A stretch of DNA of 64,000 bases. Source: Capronia americana. Its lineage: Eukaryota; Ascomycota; Eurotiomycetes; Chaetothyriales; Herpotrichiellaceae. The notes beneath the pieces were generated by a model. That model made no database searches. It was not told the origin of the DNA and saw only the letters and a list, made by a program, of their open reading frames with translations. Below, piece by piece: positions 21,151 to 32,403 of the stretch (position 1 is the first letter of the stretch; every line of letters begins with the position of its first letter). Position numbers and translations under genes: made by a program. The stretch spans positions 1,240,001 to 1,304,000 of the forward strand of contig JADWQD010000013.1 of assembly GCA_016110215.1 (NCBI GenBank), given 5' to 3'.

Positions 21151-22302
21151 CTACCGCTGCGGCCGCTGCGGCTGTTGGGAAGAGGGCAGCTCGGATATCA
21201 TGCTCATCCGGTCCGTGTTGCCGGAATAACCCGAGGCCGCTGACACCATCGACTGTGGCCGGTCCATGGGATATCCGTGAGCGTTCAGTTTCTGTACGTG
21301 GAAATTCTCCGATACCAGGCTACTCTGGTCTGACTGCGCTTGTAGGTTGGGCGAGCCCATGTAGGTCCCGGTGTCGGAACCCGACAGCTCAGACATGGTA
21401 CTCAGCCGACGGTCGATCGGGGGAGAATCGTGCGTTGGCGGTGCAAGATGGCCCGTGTGGAACGTCGAGCCCGGTAACTCGGCTATGAATTGTTTCGGTG
21501 GTTCCGGCTGCTTCAAGGCAGCGTAATAACTCATCCGCTGTGGCTGGCCCATGGGCTGGTAGCTCATCCGCTTGTCGTCGTTTCGGAAGGCCGGGTGATT
21601 GGCCATGTTCTGCCAGCCCATGTCTTGCTGCGGTGACAGCATTTGCGGCGACAGCGGTCTATTGTATATTGCGGGCGCGTTCACAATCTGCGAGCTGGAC
21701 ATGTGCGAGCCGGCCTGGAATCGGGGGGTCCCGGGCCCAGGGGTTATTGGCGTAACTCCAAACGACTTGACCGTCTCCTCCACTCGTTCGGCTTTTTTGA
21801 GAATGCGCTCCACCAACACCTTGTGCGCATTGTCGAGGTTCTTGCGCACAAACGAAGTCATCAGCATGTTGCACTTCATGTCACCGTCTTCTCGGATGTA
21901 CAGGCCCTCTCGGGGAACGTCGAGACCGAGTTCTCTCGGCTCCGGGGGTTCGCCGGGCAGAGATCCCCCAATCGTCCACTTTTCCCGTATGTCCAAGCCC
22001 ATCGGGGCGTATATGTGAGTTTGTAACCCTGTCGGCATGTCGTGGAAGCATGCTTTATAGCTGACTTTGCCTTTGACCATCCCACCGGGCAGAAAGTGGA
22101 TCTTGTCCGTCAGCTCTTGCCAGGCACAGTCGAGGAACTCGTCGGCGGGTGCGTCTCGGGGGGTCTTTATGGGGTGATGTTCGATGACGAGCGGGTTCAG
22201 TTCGATCATTTCATTGTGGTTATGCAGCATCGCTATCGCGACTTCTCGCGATACCTGCGGAGGGAGAGGGGTAATGTTGGTGAAGAGCGTGCGTTTCGGC
22301 AT
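21151..22302 (-). CDS. DUF7053 domain protein
   Basis: Single-exon, 383 aa. The N-terminal half matches the conserved DUF7053 fold of Pezizomycotina: MPKRTLFTNITPLPPQVSR, MIELNPLVIEHHPIKTP, TDKIHFLPGG, GKVSYKACFHDMPTGLQTH and APMGLDIREKW, which I recall as family hallmarks. The C-terminal half is disordered, rich in Pro, Ser, Met and Gln, with several RMSY repeats and a Ser-rich end (SDTGTYMGS, SMVSAASGYSG). Function is unknown; the conserved part resembles lipid- or polyketide-binding START-like folds, but that is only an impression. The stop codon lies within a CCGCTA hexanucleotide repeat (21136-21153), so the 3' coding end is repeat-derived. The gene is on the same strand as CDC43, which lies 852 bp upstream. 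Confidence 0.85.
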   Translation of the reverse strand: MPKRTLFTNITPLPPQVSREVAIAMLHNHNEMIELNPLVIEHHPIKTPRDAPADEFLDCAWQELTDKIHFLPGGMVKGKVSYKACFHDMPTGLQTHIYAPMGLDIREKWTIGGSLPGEPPEPRELGLDVPREGLYIREDGDMKCNMLMTSFVRKNLDNAHKVLVERILKKAERVEETVKSFGVTPITPGPGTPRFQAGSHMSSSQIVNAPAIYNRPLSPQMLSPQQDMGWQNMANHPAFRNDDKRMSYQPMGQPQRMSYYAALKQPEPPKQFIAELPGSTFHTGHLAPPTHDSPPIDRRLSTMSELSGSDTGTYMGSPNLQAQSDQSSLVSENFHVQKLNAHGYPMDRPQSMVSAASGYSGNTDRMSMISELPSSQQPQRPQR

Positions 22303-23154
22303 GGCGACAGCTGTCAGTCAGCTGGACGTTTCTTGGTTGTCGAACAAAACTCGTAGGCGGACAGTGCGGGTGACTTTCTCGATTACGGAGAATGATGGGT
22401 GGTGGGAGGTTGAAGGGTTTTTTCGTCTTCTTGCTGCTAGGAGAGACTCGTATGGTAGCGGACTGTAGCGAGAGTCTGCGTCGGGGGGCAGTTTAAGGGA
22501 TGATGTCGCCCAGACCGGCAGCTTGTCTGTGCCTGAGCTGGCAACCTCTGTTTAAAGCCCGCTAAGCAAATGGTCATTTCTTGGTAAGGATAGACCCCTC
22601 ACCGCCCTAAGAATAGCTAGTGCTTATCAGCTTTTGGAAATGGTTAACGCTTTGTGGCTGACGGCATCTGTATTGGTCGAGGCCCTGCGACGTCGCCAGC
22701 TCTGGAGCTTTCCTCGCTTCAGCCTCCTTGTCGCGTTGATACCCACCTTTTCGGCTAGTTTCCTGCGGATACGGTCGTTGATCCTCACGGTCCTCTGCTT
22801 TCGAAACACACGTTTCGGAAATGTCAGAGCAGTGCTTGGCGGAGGTAGTGTCCCCGGTGCGGAGGAAGCATGATATAGCCCGTCGCTCTCGGCGTGGTTG
22901 CGACTAGGGGAAGGAATGACTGACTTGACTGCTCCTCATGGGCGACCGACCACCTTGTTACCCAAAACCCGCCTACGGTACAGTAAGTATTGCGTCCTGT
23001 GTAGGATGGATGCTGCGGACGGCTGCGCTGACCACCAAATACGAGCATGACCCTCCACCTTCTATGTAGGACCGCACCGCCACACCGAGCCCTGTTAGAA
23101 AGTCGTTCTACCGTATCTCGCACTCGAAACTCGTATAAAAGTGCAATTTCGCCA
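22303..23154. other. Intergenic: DUF7053 promoter and CDC43 3' flank
   Basis: No gene is supported in these 852 bases. Overlapping ORFs near 22627-22873 on both strands are short, compositionally basic or hydrophobic, and unrecognised. Confidence 0.5.
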
Positions 23155-24686
23155 CTATATCAAAATCTTCATTCTTTCTACAGCCTCGGCGCTCATGCAG
23201 AACGTCGGATCGAACGCCTTCAGCCCAGGCTCGTTGTATATGGCCAGCGTCGCGAGGCCGAGATATGAGTGCAGCAGATCTAGGATAGGCCTCTTAGTGA
23301 GCCGCGAGCCTTCGAAGACCTATTTCGCAAGATCGGGGGCCAACTCACCAGGAACTTCTCCGGGTCCTTTACCGAAGCCGCCAATGATATGGGTGACTTT
23401 CCCGAGCAGATATCTTCGCATTGCCTCGGTATCAACCATATGATGTTGCTGAAGGATCTGCCAGGTGCATCAGTTGGGAAACTTGGAACAGACTCGTTTG
23501 GGTATGTAGAGGCACTGACCGCGAGGGCTCCCACATTCCAGAAGCAGTAGCACGTGTCTGCTATCTTTCCACACCGGCCACAGAACCCGGCGATCAATTT
23601 TTCGACGTCCAGGCCCTGCTGCATTAGAGACATGTCAAACGATGATGGCGGACCTTTTGCTTGCTCATGTTGCTTCTCCGCAGCGGCTTGGTCTTCGGCC
23701 TGATCTTCATCCTCGTCGTCGTCGTCTTCTCCTTCGTCATCCTCGTCCTCTTCGATCCAGGTGGTCTGCCGATCCAGCATCCACCGTGTACAGCTGGCAA
23801 GGTCGACGTTGGCCTGTTTGGCGATTTCGTCTATCGATACGGCGGGTGTCTGAAGAAGGCTGAGAAACGAAAGCGTCGCGATCCCGCAATAGTTCAGCCC
23901 GGCTACACCAGAAAGTCAGCACGTAGGTAGTCCGACACCACGCAGGCTGAGAGAGGGACGTACAATGCGGCTCCAGCAAAGGAGCTTGACCGATCCCACC
24001 CTCAATAGACTGAGGTAGACGCAACTCGTCAGCAGGGGCCGCTCGGGTAGACTATTGAGACAACTCCTCACCTGACAATTTGCAATATATCGTCGCAACG
24101 CCAGCTCGTCGAAGGGCTCTTTCCCTCCGTCGTTTTCCTTCTCAGCACTCCCTCCCTTCCCTTGTAGGATTTTCATAATCCCCACCGCGCACATGCAGTG
24201 TCTCGGATCATCCGCCCCTTCTACGGCGTCGTCCTCGCCCAGAAACTCTCCGAAGCTCCCATTCGGCCGTTGCAAGCTCCTCACCCACGCGAGACACTCG
24301 CTCTTCTTGACTCTCGCCAGATCATCCCCCAACAAGACGAGCGTAGCCAGCGCGAAGAACGTGTTGGGCAGGTTCGCCGGATCCCAGTGCCAATTGTGGT
24401 AGCTGCGCAGCCCGCCGAGCATCGTGCCCGTGAAGCCGCGAAACCCGCCCGTGTGCACAACCTGGCAGGCGTAGATCCATTCGATCCAGCTGTGTTTCTC
24501 GGCCGGGGGGACGACCGTGTCCAGCGCGCCCAGCAGGTCCAAGGCCGCGACGATGAAGAAGCCGAAGCTCATGCGGCTGGATTCGCCGGACGTGTATGGC
24601 TCGGGCAGGATCTGCGCGCACCTTTTCCAGTACTTGATGTGCCGGTCCTTGTCTAGGCGGTACGGCTCTTCCTCTGGCGGAGGCAT
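23155..24686 (-). CDS. cdc43: Geranylgeranyltransferase type I beta subunit (CDC43)
   Basis: Five exons are proposed: 24686..24072, 24009..23964, 23902..23520, 23457..23349 and 23279..23155 (introns 61-69 nt, all phases agree), 425 aa. With the alpha subunit Ram2 it attaches geranylgeranyl to CaaX proteins such as Rho1 and Cdc42 in the cytosol. The start RLDKDRHIKYWKRCAQ, then SSRMSFGFFIVAALDLLGAL and GGFRGFTG with YHNWHWDPANLPNTFFAL, are typical. The zinc site can be read: Asp and first Cys in IADTCYCFW, and His in LLHSYLGLATL. A prenyltransferase repeat, GGIGQAPLLEPH|SGLNYCGIATL, is completed by splicing exon 2 to exon 3. An acidic, Glu/Asp-rich insertion of about 50 residues separates the WMLDRQT helix from the GFCGRCGK loop, which makes the protein longer than the yeast enzyme. 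Confidence 0.93.
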
Positions 24687-25444
24687 GACTGTGTACCTAT
24701 CTAGACTAGACTAGACCATGGAACACCGGAGTGAGAGGACCAAATTTAATCATGTACCATACAGCATATACCATATAATCACCGTATGGCGTATACCGTG
24801 TATCCGTATGCTCAAGTGATTCCTCGATTCCAACGCCTTCGTCAAGAGAAGATGAGAGTGGTTGGCGAGCGAGCTTGAAGCCGAAATCCTGCTAAGGCCG
24901 AGGGCGGTCGAAACAGCCAGGAAGGACATACGCAGCGCGCACGGCACCGTGGATGATCAATGGATCGTGGAAACTTCTCTGTTTTATTCGCGGTGACTTT
25001 GCTTTGCAGCGCAGAAGACTGAGTCCCAGGACGTATCCAGGGAGGCGTGCATGATTGGAAAGTGTGAGTGTGACACCAAAGATGGATAGGACGTAAAGTG
25101 CTGGAATAAAGGCTATCTAGTCTAATGTACTCTGGGACCGTACCAAGAATTGAAGTCCGTCAACTCGGTCGAACAATTACCTTTGGATCGCTCGAAGACC
25201 AGCTTTGAAGAAGCAGTGTATGTTTGTTACTGAATGAATCTGAGTAAACCGCCTGCCTGCTGCTGATAGCTCCGGTCTATGTAGTCGTCTCTGCCTTCAA
25301 TTCATTGCCTTCGTCTTCTCGTGAAATTGGCTCGCTCGAACCGACTCTACTTATGCAATATCCCGAAAAGAACCTGCGCCTGAACGTTGTGGTGTGGTAT
25401 GTGTGGTGCGAGATGCATCCAAGAATCCGTCTACGAAAGCCACG
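24687..25444. other. Intergenic: CDC43 promoter and eIF3j 3' flank
   Basis: No gene is supported in these 758 bases. Near 24750-24812 there is a run of short related words (accatata, accgtatgg, accgtgtatccgtatg), an A/T-rich imperfect repeat block of unknown meaning. Confidence 0.5.
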
Positions 25445-26420
25445 TCACATGAAATCATCCTCACCCAGACCATCGTCGTAGCTAGTTGTGTCTGCCACCC
25501 CTCTGCCCATATCCCGCGTTGCTGCGAGAGAGGACTTGGTCTTCGCTGCCTTGCTCTTCTTGCCGCCCTTCTCCTTCTCCTTCTCCTCCTTCATCTTCTC
25601 GTTGCTCAGCGCTGTCAGAGCGCTCGCCGCCTTCTTGATTTCCGCACTAGGTAGATCGGCGCATATCTGTTTCACGAAGGTGGACACCCAAAGCGAATAG
25701 TGCGGTTTCGACGACGCGGCTGTGAGTAGGGGGACCAGGGTGGCCGAGAGTGCGTCAAATTGCGATTTCGTGGTGGGTTTGAACAGAGGATACTTGGAGA
25801 GATCGATCGCCTGGCCTGGGTTCGCTTTGTCTTCTATTATCACGGCCTTGTTGGGCGCGGTTCGCGTTTTCGGCCCCATTCCAACGTTGGCTAAGAGATC
25901 TTGGGCGTGTTTAAGATCGGCTTCCTGTTCGGTCTGTCGTAACCTTGCACGTTTTTCTGCGTCGTCCTCTTCCTCTGAGCTCTCCTCTTCTTCTTCCTCT
26001 TGGGCGCGTCTGCGTCGGTTCGCTTCACGGTGCTCCTCTATGCGCTGAGACTTTGGCTTCTTGTTTGCGGCGGCTTCGGCTTCGGCCTTGGCTTTCGCTG
26101 CGGCTGCTTTCGCGGCTTTCTCGCGTTCGGCTTCGGAGTCCTCTTCTTCCTCCCAGTTATCAGCAACCTAGAACTTGTCAGTCTCGCCATGCAGTTCTCT
26201 TCCTCGAACCTGCCTACGTACAGCGTCGGAATCTTCTTCGTCGGCAAACTTGCGGCGCGCAACAGGCACGTCTACAGATTCTTCGTCAGAGGACTCCTCA
26301 GACTCCTCGTCTGCATCGCAAGACGGTTAGCAACATGCGATGGGGGCGCTTCTGCACGATGCGAAGGCGAATTGCCCCGCCATGCGTTCAAGGCGACTCA
26401 CCCCACTTTGAAGGAGCCAT
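25445..26420 (-). CDS. hcr1: Translation initiation factor eIF3 subunit j (HCR1)
   Basis: Three exons are proposed: 26420..26402 (only 19 nt), 26309..26222 region (26310..26222) and 26167..25445, 276 aa, with phases agreeing. eIF3j is a loosely bound eIF3 subunit that helps 40S recruitment, ribosome recycling and, in yeast, 20S pre-rRNA processing. The product begins MAPSKWDEESEESSDEES, the usual Trp-acidic N-terminus of the family, created only by splicing the tiny first exon. VADNWEEEEDSEAE, a long Lys/Ala/Glu-rich coiled coil, and a conserved C-terminal region follow (AIDLSKYPLFKPTTKSQFD, FVKQICADLPSAEIKKAAS), ending in GLGEDDFM. Length and layout match fungal eIF3j. Confidence 0.93.
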
Positions 26421-28333
26421 GATTGTGTGGTTACGCGAGAGGTCACGGTCAATTTCTCGTTGTTTTGTGGCGAGGTCTGACTGCAGCTGTACCTGAGTAT
26501 CTGCGCAGATTGAGACGGGTTCGTATCGAATGAAGAATGGGATGGAGACAACGGCAATTCAATGACGAGGAATTTTGAATTGGAACTTGGAAGGGGGCGC
26601 TGCATGCCAAGTGTTGGAAAAGCTGTTGCCGCCCTGTGCCCCACCTCCGGCTCGCCTGCGTGTTTGGGGCTAAAGGGCAAACAAAATCCGCTCGAAGGCC
26701 ACGTCATTCGTTCACTAAAGCGACGCCGCTTTAAGACGATCTTCTTCAACTCATTCTCTACCAGGCGAGGGCTAAATCAATATCCTCGAGAGAACGCTTG
26801 ATTCTTTACCTTATTGTTCTGCCCCTGCCTTCGCAGTTGAAATGTTGCTCCGGAAATCCAAGAATAAAACAACCAGTTCTGGGCTTGTGGCGATTTGTCG
26901 CATCGAGAATCGGCCTGGAATAGGATGCCCTTTGATAGTCGAGGACCGGAAAGACACGTGTGAACGCTCGTCTCGGGCAGAATGCGCATCCCCCATAGAT
27001 CCTAACGAGAACAAGCCTAGGCTCTCTCCTTACGTCGAGGTAGAAGACCGCTACTAATCATCTTCCCCGAGGCTGGTGTGCTTGTGGATGGAGCCATTAG
27101 AGGTCTGAGGGCGTGTGGGTTACTGCATGGAAATGAGCTACGTACTGCGTGCATGATCAATACTGCACCTCTAACTGCTGAGCCTTAGGGACAGTGACGC
27201 TTGAATTCCCACATCAAACCATCGATGCTGGAGTTTGAAGCGCCAGAGTATGCATGTTTCCCATTTTTCCATTGCTGCTTCCTCATTAGCACTTATCCTG
27301 CCAAGGCGGCTTTCTTACTCTCGGGGCATGAGGCTACCTCAGATGCGTGTCTCAGGCATGGGAATCTCCTACTGCTCGCCTAAGAGAACTGAAATACTCC
27401 ATCATATCATGAGTTCATATCCTGGGCGCATGCCGAGGGACCTAGTTTGGCCGCCATTACGTACATACGATAATTATACCCTATTATGCCGGACCAAGTT
27501 TATTCTTATCCTTCTTCTTTGCAGAACTCATCCTTGTCATCTTTTGGAGGGAAAGTTCGCGGCTCGAACCCCGCTGGAAGGCGGACTTTGTACGCCGACG
27601 GAAAAGAAACCAGTTGTCCTTGTTGGCGTTGCACGCGGTAGATAACAGTATAGAAGGTGAGAGTGAAGGTGGTGAGGTGAAGGCGAAGTTTTGAGAGAGG
27701 CAGATTGTTTTTAAAAGCGGCACGGCCCGTATGAGTCGCGTGTGACCTTGGATTCCACGGATTCTTCTGATCCTTCCACTTCTTGGGCTGCCAAGACGAG
27801 TAAAAACTGTGCCCCGATTGGGACTGGGATGGTTGCCGCCCTGTTCTCCCGACTCACCCCGAGCTCGCACGAGCTGGGTGTGGTTGTCCTGGACGAGTAC
27901 TTGTACTGGCTATAGTCAAGGCACTGCGGAGATTTCAGTTGGCACCGAAAAGCCCGAAGCAAATTGTCCGGAGCCGCAGCCCAATACACATCCATGACTT
28001 GATCATCTTCTGCCACCTTGGCCGAACGCCCAGGCATCACATAGGCGGGGCGAATCCTGCGAAAACAAACCCGGCAGTAATGAAAGAGACAAAGCCCCGA
28101 GTCGCCACAGAGTACCCGTCGAAGTCAATCTGTGTCTCGGGAAGGAGCAATGATGGCATTCTGCCTCGGTCTGGAGGGTTTTCATGGCGCTCTTTGCCGG
28201 CTAGGACGGCACCGATCTCCGAAATGAGGATAGCACCAATGTCACTGGAGACTTCTCTGTTCGACTTCAAATCTGCTCTTCACGCCGAGAAAGTTTGTCT
28301 GTGGTGTCAATATGCTTTGTCTTAGGCTGAAGC
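26421..28333. other. Intergenic 1.9 kb between divergent genes, no supported gene
   Basis: The span separates the leftward eIF3j gene from the rightward MFS gene and should contain both promoters. ORFs on the minus strand at 27484-27870, 27711-28040 and 28037-28270 overlap in different frames. One has a hydrophobic stretch (GFVSFITAGFVFAGFAPP), but no family is recognised and no consistent spliced model could be made. Treat as unresolved rather than empty. Confidence 0.4.
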
Positions 28334-29873
28334 ATGTCAGTCGACCTCGAGAAGCCTGCTACACCTATTCGCCGCCCCGAACATGGTCTGCGTGAAAAAC
28401 ACGTTGGCGGAGTCGACGGCGACCGGGAAGTCGTTGCGGCGTTTGAAAGTCCGTTCGATCTTCCGACATGGCGGAAATGGGTCATTACCACTCTGCTGGC
28501 GTTGATGACTACCGCCGTCACGTTTGCGAGCTCTGTCTGGTCTGCTACTATCGCCGTAACGTCAAAGGAGTTCAACGTCAGTGAAACAGTTTCACTCTTG
28601 GGGGTGTCGCTTTATGTGTTGGGATTTAGTCTGGGTCCTATTGTTTGGGGTAGGTTTGCCAATGTTTCCGAGTCATCGCCTTCTGTGCTGAACTAACGGT
28701 GCGGTCGCTGAAGGTCCATTATCAGAATTCAAAGGACGTCGGTTACCACTCTTCTCAGCCTTCTTCGCGTGGACGCTCCTCCAAATACCCATCGGAGTGG
28801 TCAAAAATCTCCCTGCACTTCTTGTCTGTCGCCTGTTAGCCGGCTGCTTCGGAGCTTCGCCTCAGGTTTTGGTCGGTGCCACATACGCTGATTTCTGGGA
28901 ACCAGCGGAGCGGGGCGTCGCAACCGCAGTCTACTCGGTAGCCGTCTACGTCGGCCCTACTCTTGGGCCCATCTTTGGAGCCCTTCTCACCGAAAGCAGC
29001 CTTGGTTGGCACTGGACAGGCTGGGTGTCCCTCATTCTTGGCGTCGTTGTTGGGATTCCGGCATTCCTCTTTATCCCCGAGACATATGGCCCAACCCTCC
29101 AGCAAAGAGCGAACGAGAAACTCAAATTGGCACAAGGCTCCTCAGCATCGACCGAACAGAGCATCAAGCAAACTCCAGCCTTTTCAGAATTTGTCCACAA
29201 GTACATGTTCAAGCCGGCAGTCATGTTCTGCGTCGAGCCAATGCTCATGGTCATGGCGCTATATATTGCCATCGTCTACGGGATCCTCTATCTGACCTTC
29301 TTCGCATTTCCATACAGCTTCGTCCAAGTCCGTGGTTGGGATCCCCGTACCGGGACCCTCCCATTTTTGAGCATCTTGACCAGTGTGGTCGTATCTGCAA
29401 TCGGAGTGGCGCTGTATTCGAAACGATATTACCGTCCCAGGCTACGGGCTCGCGGATCAGTCTTACCGGAGGACCGCTTACCCTTGGTCATGCTCGGCAG
29501 CATCATTCTGCCAATCGGGCTCTTTTTCTTCGCCTGGACTTCATCTGCCAAAATCTCCCCGGTTCCGCAAATTGTCGCCGGGTTTTTCATCGGAAGTGGC
29601 ATCATGCTCATTTTCACCAACGCTGTTGCGTTTCTGGTCGACATCTACCTTGAGTCCGCTGCCAGTGCGATGGCGGCAAGCACGATCGTGAGGAGTTTAG
29701 TGGCGGCCGGCTTTCCGTTGGCTGCACCACGCATGTATCAATCTTTGGGCACAGCATGGGCTACCAGCGTCCTTGGCTTTCTGTGCGTGTTGGCCATCCC
29801 AGCTCCGTTTCTCTTCTACAAATATGGGCGGAAGCTGCGACAGATGTCGCGGTTTGCTCCGATGCTAGAATAG
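28334..29873 (+). CDS. MFS transporter, DHA1 (drug:H+ antiporter) type
   Basis: Two exons are proposed, 28334..28649 and 28714..29873, joined across a 64-nt intron with a GTAGGT donor, CTAAC branch and CTGAAG acceptor, 491 aa. The hydrophilic N-terminus is followed by twelve probable spans. The loop 2-3 signature G-x-L-S-E-x-x-G-R-R is present as GPLSEFKGRR and is formed at the splice, typical of 12-span fungal DHA1 exporters. Motif C-like GPTLGPIFGALL sits in span 5 and PETYGPTL marks the central loop, as in many polyamine or drug exporters. It acts in the plasma membrane. Substrate is unknown; no biosynthetic cluster lies beside it. Confidence 0.9.
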
Positions 29874-32403
29874 CTATTCTCCACGACAATGCATGCAGTC
29901 AGATCATGATTGTCCTGCGTCACCGCCTGGGACAATGGTCCCAGCAGCTTCTAGCCGCTTTCAACTCGATCTCAGTTCTTCCATATGATGAAAACGACGC
30001 ACCATCGTACAGCTAAAATACTTTTGTCGGGGACATATAAGATACGCTGCAGAGCTGACTGCCTCCTCCCGGAAGCGACTTGTGCAGAACATAGGTTCAG
30101 ACCAACAAATTGTCCAATTGGAGGGTCTCTGGAAGGTATATTATTTCTTCGGAAGCCTAAAAAGGAGTCTTCCTTCCGATCTTATGCCTCTTCCTCCAGC
30201 TGGGTCCAGATATTGACTCTATTTACGCCATGGACTTCATTCTTATCGCTCATGCTCTACATTCAGGCCTTATCTGGAAACTTGGTCGGTGTCACAGTGC
30301 ATGTTCACTCTCCAAACATACATGGGCAACGCCGCTGACGAAGGATGATAAGGGAGCGACAAGGGAAAGCCTGTGAGGCTAGAGTCATATACTATTCAAC
30401 GGTTGGGAGGTTGCTGAATACTTTCCAGGTGGATATACTCTCTTGTTTCGTCTAGTAGATATTCCATCTACGTGGTCGAAGGGTCGAAGAGGCGTCAAAA
30501 GAGTGACCGGCGCGCACTAACAATTTTAGATCCTCCACCCTCGTTGACGCTGGATGCGGTGGAGTAGATTCAGGATGACGGCACGCTCGGGGTGAGTCGC
30601 ACATATATGAGCTCCGAGCGGCCTTTAATTACCTTGTACTCCGTACTCATACGGAGTATTTGCCAAACAAGCAACGCCAGCGCCCCACACAACCAGACCG
30701 GCTTTGCAGTCAACGCGCCTCGCCTGCATTCAATCCCTCGAGCCTTGCTACTCCGTAGTTGTGCAGTCCTTCCGCGCCGACCGATCGACCCATCCCACTC
30801 CTGACGTCTAGAATAGATCCCATCCTGGTGTAACAACGGGCTCCTACAGCAATGGAACGTCTCGAATTGGGAAGATGATAACCGGGTGGAATTTACACCT
30901 ACGAAGTCAACTACATCTAAGATCTGAAGGGCCCGGAAAAGTGGTAGGTTTACTTATGGTCTACGCGTAGCGTACGAGTTCCTGAATAGCACTTGGCTGT
31001 TTGATCTACTCATTGCACTGTAACTAGGTTGAAGAAACATCATGCTGAATATGTCTAGGTGAGGAGGGCTCGTGATTCGCCTACAATGTTGAGAGAGGAA
31101 GCGACCAGTTGATGGACCACTTTCGCCAATTGACCTCCGTTCGACACGAATGGTTCCGCAACTTGAACAAGACGACAATAACGATGATGGACTAATCGAG
31201 AACGCCGTATCAATGCCTCAAGTTGGGGACTTGGGAGCACTAGTTCCACCTCAGAGTCCGAATAGCCTACATCCAATACCGCCGGTTGCGGGCTTGGATG
31301 CAGAAGAACATGCAGTATTGGTCCTCCATCGCCATATTTCAGTGGACAACAAGTCCACCGCAGCAGCATCAAGACCTTGGCACGAAATAAAACTGCTATC
31401 AGCGCACGTCAATGCGGGTGCTGGGGCTGAATTGTTCGAGCCTCCTCATGTCGAGCCCGGAGGCCAGTATCCTCGTGGTGCTGAGTTTCCAATTGTGGTG
31501 TGTTGTTTCACCTGTGGTGACGGGACCATGGCGATGAAGTTCTAGATTGCGGTGAGGCTGATCCCGGCATCATAACTCGCCTCTTTCCAGGATCAACCTG
31601 AGCCCAAGCGGCGATATCGTGCATGTCACTTTCGACTTCGCCGACTACCATTCCGCTCACCACCCTCGAAATACTGCAGCCAAAGTCCTCGCGCACAAAC
31701 AGGAAGCTGACGTTCTCCAAGTTGGTCTTTTCGAGCAATCGAGCCCACTGATTAGTCGGCAAATCACGGTGCCCCCCCATTTCCCGATCACTCTTGCCAA
31801 CACGGCGTCGTTTGCATCAGACGGATGCTACAAGGAAAGAAAAGGGCGACACCACATGTAGGACGGCATCGATATGCATACGCCCACCTCACTACTTTCT
31901 CCAGCCGTTCTACCTCGTGGCATTAGGCTGGCTTGGCTTGCATCAAGAGTGTCCGAATCAGGCAGGCCACTGGTGCTCAGCAAGCCACAATGCATTGCGC
32001 TGAACTCGTGGCCATTTTGAATCGTCAAAAATGTGACTTGTTATCAGCCAGCCACTGAGCACATATCCTCTGGACATACCCTCTTGACTCGCCTTCGGCC
32101 GAATTCTATGACTCGGTTGTCCTGGAAGAACCTCAGCTTCCCTTGGCTTCAATGCAAGATGGGCAGACCTGAAGTTCTGGAACGGCGGCGCCCAGCGCGA
32201 GAACTCACAACCACGGTATTGGCGATGGGGCCCTTTGGACCAGTTCAACGACGCGGTCCATGGCCCGGCTCAGCTCTTCGAAGTTGATATTGAGTTTGAC
32301 CTTTTAAATAACGGTCTGCATAACTCTGGTCCAGGTTGATTGTCTTTGATCTTCAGTAAGTCACCTTTAGGTTTATGCTTTTTCTTTCTGTCTTGTTGTC
32401 ATT
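29874..32403. other. Gene-poor 2.5 kb region, possibly with a decayed gene
   Basis: No intact gene is supported. On the minus strand between about 31000 and 32290 several short open frames with protein-like composition lie in different frames and are separated by stops, which could be the remains of one gene. I cannot name it. A plus-strand ORF at 31150-31545 (131 aa) overlaps the same stretch. A TATA-like ttttaaata at 32302-32310 lies about 100 bp before the next gene. Confidence 0.4.
30637..30658. repeat. Perfect 9-bp inverted repeat (tactccgta / tacggagta)
   Basis: tactccgta at 30637-30645 and its exact reverse complement at 30650-30658 flank a four-base loop. Another copy of the word lies at 30749-30757. 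Related copies occur in other spacers of the window (11072-11080, near 43725 and near 50824), always outside coding sequence. Confidence 0.75.

Noticed and set aside
27540..27600. tRNA-like T-arm (ggctcgaacccc)
   Set aside because: Only a four-base stem forms and there are no matching acceptor, D or anticodon arms on either strand.
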